Program-made: the position numbers and the translations under genes | Notes under the pieces: generated by a model | The model's database searches: none | What the model saw: the letters and a program-made list of their open reading frames with translations, nothing else | What the model was told of the DNA's origin: nothing | Part shown: positions 1 through 5,090 of the stretch, piece by piece | Numbering within the stretch: position 1 is the first letter of the stretch | Layout of the letters: each line of letters starts with the position of its first letter | Assembly: GCA_031258665.1 (NCBI GenBank) | Contig: JAIRML010000224.1 | Span: forward strand, 1 to 5,090 | Source of the DNA: Oscillospiraceae bacterium | Lineage (GTDB): Bacteria; Bacillota; Clostridia; Oscillospirales; UBA929 | Direction of reading: 5' to 3' | DNA: 5,090 nucleotides

Positions 1-3000
1 AGTGTCAGATCCTTCAGCACGTCGGGCGTGTATTCATCCGTCGTCAGCGACGGCGGCGGATCGTCCGCGCCCGAACCCCACGCGGATGGGGCCGGACCCA
101 TGTCGAAATCAATCGTGTGGTTGCCCTGGAACGCGCTCATCTCGAAATAGGCCTTGGTATGCGCCTGCCCGTCGAGTTTGACGCCCTGCACATATTTGTT
201 TGCCTTGCTGTTGTTCGGGGCGTTGACAACGATCACATCGCCGTTGTCGCGGGTGATGGTCGCCTTTTTGAACAGCGGCGCGCCGATGGCGAACGTGCCG
301 TTGCCCATGCTGACCGGATAGATGCCCAGCGCCGACAGAACATACCAGCAGGACATCTCGCCGTTGTCCTCGTCGCCCAAGTACCCCTGCCCAATGTCCT
401 GGCCGGCGTACATGCGATCGAGTATGTCGCGCACAAGCGCTTGGGTCTTATACGCCTGCCCGGCGAACAGGTACATATAGGGGATGTGGTGGCTCGGCTG
501 GTTGTTGAATCCGAACTGCCCGAGCTTGCCCTCCCGGGATTCGTAGCCCTCGTGCAAAGACCCGTACTCGCCCATGTCGAGGCCGTTGGTGGCGATCGTC
601 GCGTCGAGTTTGGCGCCCAGCGCCTCCCTGCCGCCCATGATGTTCGCCAAACCTTGCGCGTCCTGCGGGGCGTACGTCGCGTAGTTCCAGCCGTTTTGCT
701 CCGTGCTGCCCCATCTCCACTTCAGCGGGTCGTAGGTGGAGGCGGACGGAACCAGCGCGCCGCCGATGCCGCTCGACCCTTGCGTCCTGCCCTTGAAGAA
801 CCCAACGGATGTGTCGTAGAGGTTCACATAGTTGCGCGCGCGGTTGAGATAGTAAACGGACTCGTCGTTGTACCGTTTCCATGCGGCGGACCCGGGCGTC
901 TCCCGGTCGCGCAGCGCGGCGGCCATGTGGCCGATGCCGAAGTCGTTGATATAGCCCTCGAGAGACCACGACATGTTTTCGCCCGACCCTGTCGAACCGG
1001 CGTAGGTGTACCCGTAGAACATATTCGTATCGGAATTCGCGCGGCCGGCATACGGCGAGGAACCGTTCGCCTGGTACGCCGACGCGTTTTTCAGCGCGGA
1101 TTTGTACGCGTTCAGATGGTCAAATTGGACGCCGCGCATGATGGAGTCGCCAAAAATGACGTCGGAGCTTGTGCCGACCATCGAGTTTGTGCCGGCGGGC
1201 GCTATCCAGCGCGGAAGGGAGCCATTGTCGAGGTAGTGCTGCACAAGGCCGTCGAGCAGCTCGGTGTCTTTGCGCGGCAGGAGCAGCGCGTATGTCGCCC
1301 ATGTCGTGCGGTATGTGTCCCAGAACCCGTTGTTGTAATACAGCTTACCGGACTTTACCGTTGGGGCGGCCGTACTGCCGCTGTACGGCGAGGCGTAGCG
1401 CCAGTCGGGCGCCTCGTTGGTGCCGGTGTTTTCGCTGAGGTTGTTCGGGTACATGAAACCGCGGTAGAGGTTTGAATAGAATGTGACATTCTGCTCGTAG
1501 GTCGCGCCCTCGATCTTCACCGTGCTCAGCTTTGCGTTCCACTCGGCCAAGGCCTTGGCGCATATTGTGTCGAAGCTGTCGGAATCGGGGATTTCAAGCG
1601 CCAGGTTCTTTTTGGCCTGGTCCGCGCTCAAAAAGCTGGTCGCAACCTTGAGCTCGACGACCGTCGCGCCGTCCGGCCCGTTGCCAAGGTCGGCGAAACT
1701 CGCCACGCCCTGGTTGGAATTGGCCGCGATGTTGTAATGGCTGGACGGAACCGCGGAGAACACGCCGTAGACATACATGCGGCGCATACCGTTGGACGCG
1801 TGATCTGAATATGTGGCAAACGCGCTGCCGTCATAGGTGATGTTCGCGGCGGCTGTCGTGAGCTGGCTGTTGCCCGACGAAAGCAGAACATTCCGATGCG
1901 CGCTGCCCGCCGGAAATGTGAAGCGGATGACGGCGGCGTGATCGGTCGGGGTCACTTCCACTTTGACGCCGGGGGCTCTGCCGCCGTCTGTGTCGAGGGT
2001 CACGCCGTAATAGTGCGCGTGCGCCACTTCATTGTCGTGCCGGAACGTCGTGCCGCGGCCGCTGACGGCGGTGGACGCTGTCCCGGTCGAGGTGACGTTT
2101 GTCACGGAGTCCGCGCCAAACTGATAGGTGCCGCGCTCGCCGATCCAGTGGGAGGGCTCGTGGCTGATCTGGATGTTGCGGAACGTGTTCGACGACTGCG
2201 TCCAGTGGTACGGGTCGGACCCGCTGTTCGCCGTCGCCGGGCACCAGAAATTGAAACCAAACGGCCACGTGACGGCAGGCACCGTGAGACCGCGTGAGAA
2301 CCCGGAGTCGTTGTTTGTGCCGCGCAGGATGTTTGTGTAGTCCGCCAGGTTCGTGACGACGGGATCATCCGCGCGGTAGATGGAGATGTCGTCGAAGTAT
2401 GTCGAAACATTCTTGCCCGGCGTCCCGCCGTTCTTCTCGAAACCGACGATGATCCCGCTGATGGTCTTGCCGCTGGCGACAGCGCCGATATTGCTCAGAA
2501 TCCGCAGCCACTGGTTGGTGTCCATCATCTTGGACTCGCCCTGGGCGGCGGGGGAAACAACCGTCCCGTACTGGTCGGTGGCGCCGAGATCCTTGAGGCG
2601 CGTGCCGTCTGAGAACGCGAGGTCGACAGACGCGTACATGCTTGTATACTCATAGTCGTAGTTCGTGACGGACTGGCCGCCGACGTTCGGCAGCACCATG
2701 TAGGACAACCGGGTGTTCGGATACACCTGGATGTCAAGCCCGCTGTAGATCGCCGTGTAGCTGGACGCGTTTTCCGCCGTCTTTGTGCCGTTCACAGCGA
2801 GGGACGCCGCGCCTGTCCAACCCTTGCCGCTGGCGCCGCCGCCCCATATGCTGGAAGGGCCTGTCGTCGTTTGCGGGTAGAGGTAATCCGTCGTGCCGCT
2901 GAAGCCGGACGTCAGGATGTGGTCGCCCAGCCCGAAGCCCGAGAACTGGATCGTGGACGAAGCGGTCGCGCCGCCGTCTTGGTTCGCGTTGTTGCGCTGC

Positions 3001-3590
3001 GTGACCGTCAGCCTGAAATATCGATAGGATTCGGCGTTGTCCATCGCGAACATTTTCATCTCTTGGTTGCCGTTCCATGTCATGTTGGCGCGCGCGTCGA
3101 GTTCGACCCAGTTGGTGTTGTCGTTTGACGCGGAAATCGTCCACGCGCGCAGCGTCCGCGAGACATAGCTGGCGTCGTCGTTCGCGCCCTGGATGTAGTA
3201 GGCTTTGGGCGCGATCGCGGAGGAAAACTGGAATGTGAACGTCAGCGGCAGCGCGTTGCCGCTCGTCGAGCAAAATTTTGTGCCCGCGTCGCGGTCCACC
3301 AGGGTCGTCGGGCCTTCGCTGCCGCTTGTGGAGGGCGCCCCTCCCGTGGCGTTTGTCACGGAAATCGGGTTCGCGCCCTGATAGTTTGTGAACTCGCCGA
3401 TCAGCGTCCGCGTGATCGTGCCCACCCCCGTCACGCCCGAAGAAGCGACGGGAAGGATGTCGATCACGGGATCTCCGGTTTCAAACGATGTGTAAAAACT
3501 GTCCGACGCGGCGAACGCGGGCGGGGACACCCCCAGGGAAGCGGACAGGACAATGGCAAGCGCCAGAAAATGAGAAAGTATGCGTTTCAT
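1..3590 (-). CDS. Secreted GH92 family alpha-mannosidase with N-terminal F5/8 type C domain (3' end outside window)
   Basis: Exo-acting, Ca2+-dependent alpha-mannosidase of glycoside hydrolase family 92, exported to act on mannan or N-glycan mannose. Seen: about 1196 codons without a stop, running off the left edge. Residues 1-27 form a Sec signal peptide (MKR, hydrophobic core, AFA before the cut; no lipobox). An F5/8C/CBM32-like sugar-binding domain lies at about 55-225 and a second beta-rich region at about 230-408. The GH92 module runs from about 418 (NILRGTNN, then WPFGFNFW near 442) to about 1172 (MGPAPSAWG), with FWDTYRTTW near 756. E964 (in TEQNGW) lies 109 and 111 residues before D1073 and D1075 (GDEDNGE), the same spacing I recall for the acid and base residues of Bt3990 (E533, D642, D644). 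HE at 1013-1014 resembles the alpha-1,2 specificity pair of that enzyme. The 3590 start fits the signal peptide and an upstream AGGAGG. It follows manA by 57 bp, probably in one operon. Family assignment is firm; linkage specificity is inferred. Confidence 0.95.
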   Translation of the reverse strand, partial: MKRILSHFLALAIVLSASLGVSPPAFAASDSFYTSFETGDPVIDILPVASSGVTGVGTITRTLIGEFTNYQGANPISVTNATGGAPSTSGSEGPTTLVDRDAGTKFCSTSGNALPLTFTFQFSSAIAPKAYYIQGANDDASYVSRTLRAWTISASNDNTNWVELDARANMTWNGNQEMKMFAMDNAESYRYFRLTVTQRNNANQDGGATASSTIQFSGFGLGDHILTSGFSGTTDYLYPQTTTGPSSIWGGGASGKGWTGAASLAVNGTKTAENASSYTAIYSGLDIQVYPNTRLSYMVLPNVGGQSVTNYDYEYTSMYASVDLAFSDGTRLKDLGATDQYGTVVSPAAQGESKMMDTNQWLRILSNIGAVASGKTISGIIVGFEKNGGTPGKNVSTYFDDISIYRADDPVVTNLADYTNILRGTNNDSGFSRGLTVPAVTWPFGFNFWCPATANSGSDPYHWTQSSNTFRNIQISHEPSHWIGERGTYQFGADSVTNVTSTGTASTAVSGRGTTFRHDNEVAHAHYYGVTLDTDGGRAPGVKVEVTPTDHAAVIRFTFPAGSAHRNVLLSSGNSQLTTAAANITYDGSAFATYSDHASNGMRRMYVYGVFSAVPSSHYNIAANSNQGVASFADLGNGPDGATVVELKVATSFLSADQAKKNLALEIPDSDSFDTICAKALAEWNAKLSTVKIEGATYEQNVTFYSNLYRGFMYPNNLSENTGTNEAPDWRYASPYSGSTAAPTVKSGKLYYNNGFWDTYRTTWATYALLLPRKDTELLDGLVQHYLDNGSLPRWIAPAGTNSMVGTSSDVIFGDSIMRGVQFDHLNAYKSALKNASAYQANGSSPYAGRANSDTNMFYGYTYAGSTGSGENMSWSLEGYINDFGIGHMAAALRDRETPGSAAWKRYNDESVYYLNRARNYVNLYDTSVGFFKGRTQGSSGIGGALVPSASTYDPLKWRWGSTEQNGWNYATYAPQDAQGLANIMGGREALGAKLDATIATNGLDMGEYGSLHEGYESREGKLGQFGFNNQPSHHIPYMYLFAGQAYKTQALVRDILDRMYAGQDIGQGYLGDEDNGEMSCWYVLSALGIYPVSMGNGTFAIGAPLFKKATITRDNGDVIVVNAPNNSKANKYVQGVKLDGQAHTKAYFEMSAFQGNHTIDFDMGPAPSAWGSGADDPPPSLTTDEYTPDVLKDLT

Positions 3591-3647
3591 GGGACATGTT
3601 TCCTCCTCACTTCAATGCTTCTTTAAAATGAATGGTCTGCTAAACGG
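3591..3647 (-). other. manA-GH92 intergenic gap
   Basis: This gap holds the GH92 ribosome binding site and nothing else I can support. There is no GC-rich hairpin with a T-run and no convincing -35/-10 pair on the minus strand. Read-through from manA into the GH92 gene is therefore the simplest model, that is, co-transcription. Confidence 0.6.
3602..3607 (-). promoter_or_regulatory. Ribosome binding site of the GH92 gene
   Basis: The minus strand reads AGGAGG here, a full match to the anti-Shine-Dalgarno sequence, with 10-11 nt to the ATG at 3590, slightly long. Another ATG at 3597 is only about 4 nt away and in a different frame. The signal peptide and the long open frame show that 3590 is the real start. 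Confidence 0.85.
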
Positions 3648-4649
3648 TCAAGCCCTTTCTGCGTTTGAAAGACGTGTGGGGGGCGGCACGGAGACGAGAA
3701 GGAACGCGCCCTCCCCTTCTAAAAAAAAGCCGGCGCGGCCGCTGGGCACGAAGACGCAGTTTCCTTTGCGCACGCCGAGGGACCCCGCCGGGCCGCGCAG
3801 GGATGCGCGCCCCTCAACGCACAGGACACACAGAAAGCTATCTTCATCCATATTTTTCCTGTATGAGCCGTTCAAATCCAGGCGATCCGCGACAAAGTAG
3901 GGCGTTGCGGCCAGCCGCCGACACCGATAGCCGGCTGCCTCTTCCCAAACTGGCGGGGCAGGCATGCGTTCGGGAGGCGCCGAGGCCCGCAGCGAGGCGA
4001 CATCCAGCGCCTTGCCGATATGCAGCGGCCTTTCCCGGCCGCTCGCGTCTTTTCGCCCGTAATCGTACACACGGTAGGTGGAATTGGAGTTTTCCTGGAT
4101 CTCCGCCAGCACAATGCCGGCGCCTATCGCGTGGAGGGTGCCGGCCTCGATCACAAACACATCGCCGCGCCGCACATGGCACGGGCGAAGGATCTCTGTG
4201 ACGGTTCCGTCCGCCAGGCGCGAACACAGCTCCTCTTTCGTGACATCCCGTCGAAGCCCATAATACAGGAATGCCCCGGGGCCATGATCTAAAATCACCC
4301 ACATCTCCGTCTTGCCGGGCTCCCCCTCCACGCGGTAAGCATATGTATCGTCCGGGTGCACCTGCACCGAGAGGGGTTGTTTGGCGTCGATGAGCTTGAC
4401 GAGGATGGGGAAGGCGGCATATCCGCGGCAGTTCGCCCCAAGCAGGTCCGGATACGCCCGCGCAAAAACGTCAAACGAAGTGCCCGCCATAGCGCCGCTG
4501 GCGATCACGCAGCAGCCGTCTCTGTGAGCCGACAGTTCCCAGCTCTCCGCCACAACGGGGAGATTTGTCTCTTTTCCGTAGTCGCGCCGCAAGGCGCTGC
4601 CGCCCCAAAGATAGTCTTTGAACGCGGGCCGCAGTAAAAAAGGCTGCAT
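3648..4649 (-). CDS. manA: Mannose-6-phosphate isomerase, class I (phosphomannose isomerase)
   Basis: Cytoplasmic zinc enzyme that interconverts mannose-6-phosphate and fructose-6-phosphate, feeding mannose into glycolysis or supplying mannose-6-P for glycan synthesis. The 333-residue product has the length of the short Bacillus-type class I enzymes. Seen motifs, in order: KDYLWGG near residue 11, ESWELSAH at 35-42, QVHPDD at 96-101 (metal ligands Q96 and H98), GKTEMW at 112-117 (ligand E115), EAGTLHAIG at 168-176 (ligand H173) and STYRVYDYGR at 190-199 (active-site arginine R193). The full predicted zinc ligand set is therefore present. The C-terminal cupin half (about 240-333) is more divergent. 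The ATG at 4649 is supported by an AGGGGGG motif 7 nt upstream and by the family N-terminus beginning right after it. It is the first gene of the apparent manA-GH92 unit. An inverted copy of the hairpin repeat sits just ahead of its ribosome binding site. I see no clear leftward promoter. Confidence 0.95.
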   Translation of the reverse strand: MQPFLLRPAFKDYLWGGSALRRDYGKETNLPVVAESWELSAHRDGCCVIASGAMAGTSFDVFARAYPDLLGANCRGYAAFPILVKLIDAKQPLSVQVHPDDTYAYRVEGEPGKTEMWVILDHGPGAFLYYGLRRDVTKEELCSRLADGTVTEILRPCHVRRGDVFVIEAGTLHAIGAGIVLAEIQENSNSTYRVYDYGRKDASGRERPLHIGKALDVASLRASAPPERMPAPPVWEEAAGYRCRRLAATPYFVADRLDLNGSYRKNMDEDSFLCVLCVEGRASLRGPAGSLGVRKGNCVFVPSGRAGFFLEGEGAFLLVSVPPPTRLSNAERA

Positions 4650-4656
4650 CTAAAAG

Positions 4657-4663
4657 CCCCCCT
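4657..4663 (-). promoter_or_regulatory. Ribosome binding site of manA
   Basis: The minus strand reads AGGGGGG, a G-rich variant Shine-Dalgarno sequence, with a 7-nt spacer (CTTTTAG) before the ATG at 4649. It decides the manA start and lies about 15 nt downstream of the inverted hairpin repeat copy, so folding of that copy could affect ribosome access. That last point is inference. Confidence 0.7.
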
Positions 4664-4677
4664 ATACCGCCTCTTCT

Positions 4678-4749
4678 AACGTGGGCTGCCCCCCTAGCCC
4701 ACAACCAAAATACTTGTTTTTTGTTGCCGCTTCGCGGCAACAAGGTACT
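4678..4749 (-). repeat. Two-hairpin repeat unit, copy C (inverted)
   Basis: Read on the minus strand, this 72-bp unit aligns without gaps to 4852-4923 with 60 of 72 identities (hand count). Stem 1 pairs 4734-4743 with 4721-4730 (10 bp, GAA triloop on the minus strand) and is followed by six A residues. Stem 2 pairs 4696-4702 with 4681-4687 (7 bp, GTGGGCT with AGCCCAC) around an 8-nt loop. Against the other copies, stem 1 carries two compensatory pair changes (A-T to G-C and G-C to T-A). The unit ends about 15 nt before the manA ribosome binding site and would lie in the manA 5' leader if transcription starts further upstream. It is not a terminator in either direction, because no T-run follows a stem. 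Confidence 0.85.
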
Positions 4750-4781
4750 ATGGGGATCGGTTCAGAATGTCCGCGTTGAGA

Positions 4782-4814
4782 CCGCCGGAAAAATTGCACC
4801 GGCCGCGCCGGCGG
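4782..4814. repeat. GC-rich imperfect palindrome between the inverted repeat copies
   Basis: CCGCCGG at 4782-4788 pairs with CCGGCGG at 4808-4814 around a 19-nt loop, which itself has CCGG repeats. It stands just upstream of the rightward promoter's -35 box. It could be an operator or simply part of the structured spacer. It does not match the hairpin repeat unit. Confidence 0.45.
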
Positions 4815-4820
4815 ATACTC

Positions 4821-4849
4821 TTGTCATCAAAAGAAAAATATGATAGAAT
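4821..4849 (+). promoter_or_regulatory. Sigma-A type promoter with extended -10, rightward
   Basis: TTGTCA at 4821-4826 matches the -35 consensus at five of six positions. The spacer is exactly 17 bp. TAGAAT at 4844-4849 matches the -10 at five of six and is preceded by TG one base away, an extended -10. The spacer is A-rich. Predicted start of transcription is near 4855-4857, at the edge of repeat copy A. The first coding sequence it could serve lies beyond the right edge, or the product may be a structured non-coding RNA. The direction is opposite to manA. Confidence 0.65.
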
Positions 4850-4851
4850 TT

Positions 4852-4923
4852 AGTAACTTACGGCCGCGAAGCGGCCATAAAAAACGAGAATTTGGGTTGT
4901 GGGCTGCAGGGGCAGCCCACGTT
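4852..4923 (+). repeat. Two-hairpin repeat unit, copy A (direct)
   Basis: This full 72-bp unit contains stem 1 at 4858-4880: GGCCGC, GAA loop, GCGGCC, then one C/A mismatch and three outer A-T pairs. A run of six A residues and a spacer follow. Stem 2 at 4899-4920 has a perfect 9-bp GTGGGCTGC/GCAGCCCAC stem with an AGGG loop. The unit begins a few bases before the predicted start of the 4821-4849 promoter's transcript, so that RNA would open with stem 1. Copy B follows immediately with no spacer. Confidence 0.85.
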
Positions 4924-4966
4924 GGTACCTTATGGCCGCGAAGCGGCCATAAAAAACAAGAATTTT
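4924..4966 (+). repeat. Two-hairpin repeat unit, copy B (5' part only)
   Basis: This direct tandem copy begins at the exact 72-bp period of copy A. It matches A at 38 of 43 positions and C at 37 of 43. It carries a perfect 10-bp stem 1 (4930-4939 with 4943-4952, GAA loop) and the same six-A run. Similarity stops at about 4966, and in place of stem 2 an unrelated small hairpin (4968-4982) follows. Confidence 0.8.
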
Positions 4967-4967
4967 T

Positions 4968-4982
4968 TGGGAACAGATCCCA
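4968..4982 (+). repeat. Small hairpin replacing stem 2 after copy B
   Basis: TGGGA at 4968-4972 pairs with TCCCA at 4978-4982 around ACAGA. It stands 15 nt after stem 1 of copy B, about where stem 2 (18 nt spacing) would be in a complete unit. It is short and could form by chance on its own; the context makes it worth recording. Confidence 0.45.
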
Positions 4983-4985
4983 TCC

Positions 4986-5016
4986 GCGGTTTGCGGAATT
5001 CATTTCCGCAAACCGC
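4986..5016 (+). repeat. Perfect 13-bp hairpin
   Basis: A 13-bp perfect inverted repeat: 4986-4998 (GCGGTTTGCGGAA) pairs with 5004-5016 around a TTCAT loop. No T-run follows on either strand, so it is not a canonical rho-independent terminator. Its sequence is unrelated to the 72-bp unit. Confidence 0.8.
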
Positions 5017-5022
5017 ACCCCG

Positions 5023-5042
5023 CGAGGCGCCTCAGCGCCTCG
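5023..5042 (+). repeat. Perfect 8-bp GC-rich hairpin
   Basis: CGAGGCGC at 5023-5030 pairs with GCGCCTCG at 5035-5042 around CTCA. It follows the previous hairpin by only 6 nt, so the two could stack. A C-rich stretch follows rather than a T-run, which argues against a terminator. Confidence 0.75.
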
Positions 5043-5056
5043 ATCCAACCCCCGTG

Positions 5057-5083
5057 TTGTTGAAAAACAAAGTTTTTCAACAA
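5057..5083 (+). repeat. Perfect 12-bp A/T-rich inverted repeat
   Basis: The arms at 5057-5068 (TTGTTGAAAAAC) and 5072-5083 pair fully around an AAA loop. It shares the TTGTTG...CAACAA outer arms and a triloop with stem 1 of copy C, though the core differs. It may be another hairpin of the array or a dyad operator for a gene right of the window. The short T-run lies inside the arm, not after it. Confidence 0.75.
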
Positions 5084-5090
5084 ATAAACG

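Larger units (their letters stand above)
4856..5083 (+). ncRNA. Candidate structured RNA or long leader read from the 4821-4849 promoter
   Basis: If the promoter works, its RNA would contain in order stem 1 and stem 2 of copy A, stem 1 of copy B, and the hairpins at 4968, 4986, 5023 and 5057. That is seven hairpins in about 228 nt, with no credible open reading frame. The right limit is arbitrary because the window ends and no terminator is seen. It matches no RNA family I recognise. It may equally be a repeat cluster that happens to lie downstream of a promoter for a gene beyond the window. Confidence 0.25.
4650..5090. other. Gene-free, hairpin-rich region upstream of manA
   Basis: No protein gene is supported in these 441 bases. 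Open frames here lack a sensible start or consist of translated repeats. The region contains the manA ribosome binding site, three copies of a two-hairpin repeat, a rightward promoter and four unrelated hairpins. I found no convincing leftward promoter for manA; it may lie to the right of the window or be a weak one I cannot recognise. Confidence 0.7.

Noticed and set aside
498..500. Q1031 read as proof of a mannose-1-phosphate-6-mannose hydrolase
   Set aside because: I first took the Gln in NNQPSHH as the replaced general acid. Counting back from D1073/D1075 places the acid at E964 instead, which is Glu, so this reading was dropped and kept only as a point to check.
117..1475. Long plus-strand open frame of 452 codons
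   Set aside because: It lies wholly opposite the GH92 catalytic module. Its product is a low-complexity Val/Arg/Ala-rich sequence with no recognisable motifs. It is the expected antisense shadow of a GC-rich gene with strong third-position bias.
3595..3597. Alternative ATG upstream of the GH92 start
   Set aside because: It is in another frame that stops after a few dozen codons and lies too close (about 4 nt) to the AGGAGG. The frame from 3590 gives the signal peptide and the whole enzyme.
4678..4702. Integron attC-like site (TTCTAAC / GTT ends)
   Set aside because: The outer boxes do not fit RYYYAAC and GTTRRRY, and no integrase or cassette structure is visible.
4721..4751. Possible plus-strand promoter TTGTTG ... 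TACTAT
   Set aside because: The spacer is 19 bp and the -35 box lies inside the stem 1 arm of copy C. It is much weaker than the promoter at 4821-4849.
4721..4952. Stem 1 copies as rho-independent terminators
   Set aside because: On the unit's own strand the stem is followed by six A residues, and on the other strand the T-run comes before the stem. Neither direction gives stem then T-run.
4932..4952. Six-codon ORF (ATG to TAA) lying exactly in stem 1 of copy B
   Set aside because: There is no ribosome binding site, the frame is a by-product of the palindrome, and copies A and C lack the ATG.
4827..5048. Minus-strand 73-codon open frame with an FLWPLRG motif twice
   Set aside because: It begins at a TTG without a proper ribosome binding site. 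The repeated peptide simply reflects translation of the tandem stem 1 copies.

Overview
The window reads as part of a genome of a moderately GC-rich, Gram-positive-like bacterium, most plausibly a Clostridia/Firmicutes relative. That placement is an inference. It rests on strong GGAGG-type ribosome binding sites, a Sec signal peptide without a lipobox, a short Bacillus-type class I phosphomannose isomerase and a sigma-A type promoter. No rRNA, tRNA, CRISPR array or transposase gene is visible.

Layout. Positions 4649 to 1 are occupied by two minus-strand genes in the same order and direction. The first is manA (4649-3648), a complete cytoplasmic mannose-6-phosphate isomerase. After a 57-bp gap comes a very large secreted glycoside hydrolase family 92 (GH92) alpha-mannosidase gene. 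It starts at 3590 and is still open at position 1, so its 3' end lies outside the window. The GH92 frame was followed by hand through about 1196 codons with no stop. It encodes a signal peptide, an F5/8 type C (CBM32-like) domain, a second accessory beta-domain, the full GH92 catalytic module and the start of a C-terminal tail. Together the genes suggest a mannan or N-glycan scavenging operon: the exported enzyme frees mannose, and after uptake and phosphorylation ManA converts mannose-6-P to fructose-6-P.

Positions 4650-5090 hold no convincing gene but are densely structured. A 72-bp two-hairpin repeat unit occurs as two full copies (one inverted at 4678-4749, one direct at 4852-4923) and one half copy directly in tandem (4924-4966). 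Two base pairs of the first stem have changed in a compensatory way between copies, so the structure itself appears to be maintained. Downstream of the half copy stand four further hairpins of unrelated sequence (4968-5083). Between the inverted copies lies a good sigma-A promoter with an extended -10 (4821-4849). It points right, so its transcript would begin at the edge of the second repeat copy and run through the whole hairpin array. This region is the part of the window most likely to hold something undescribed.
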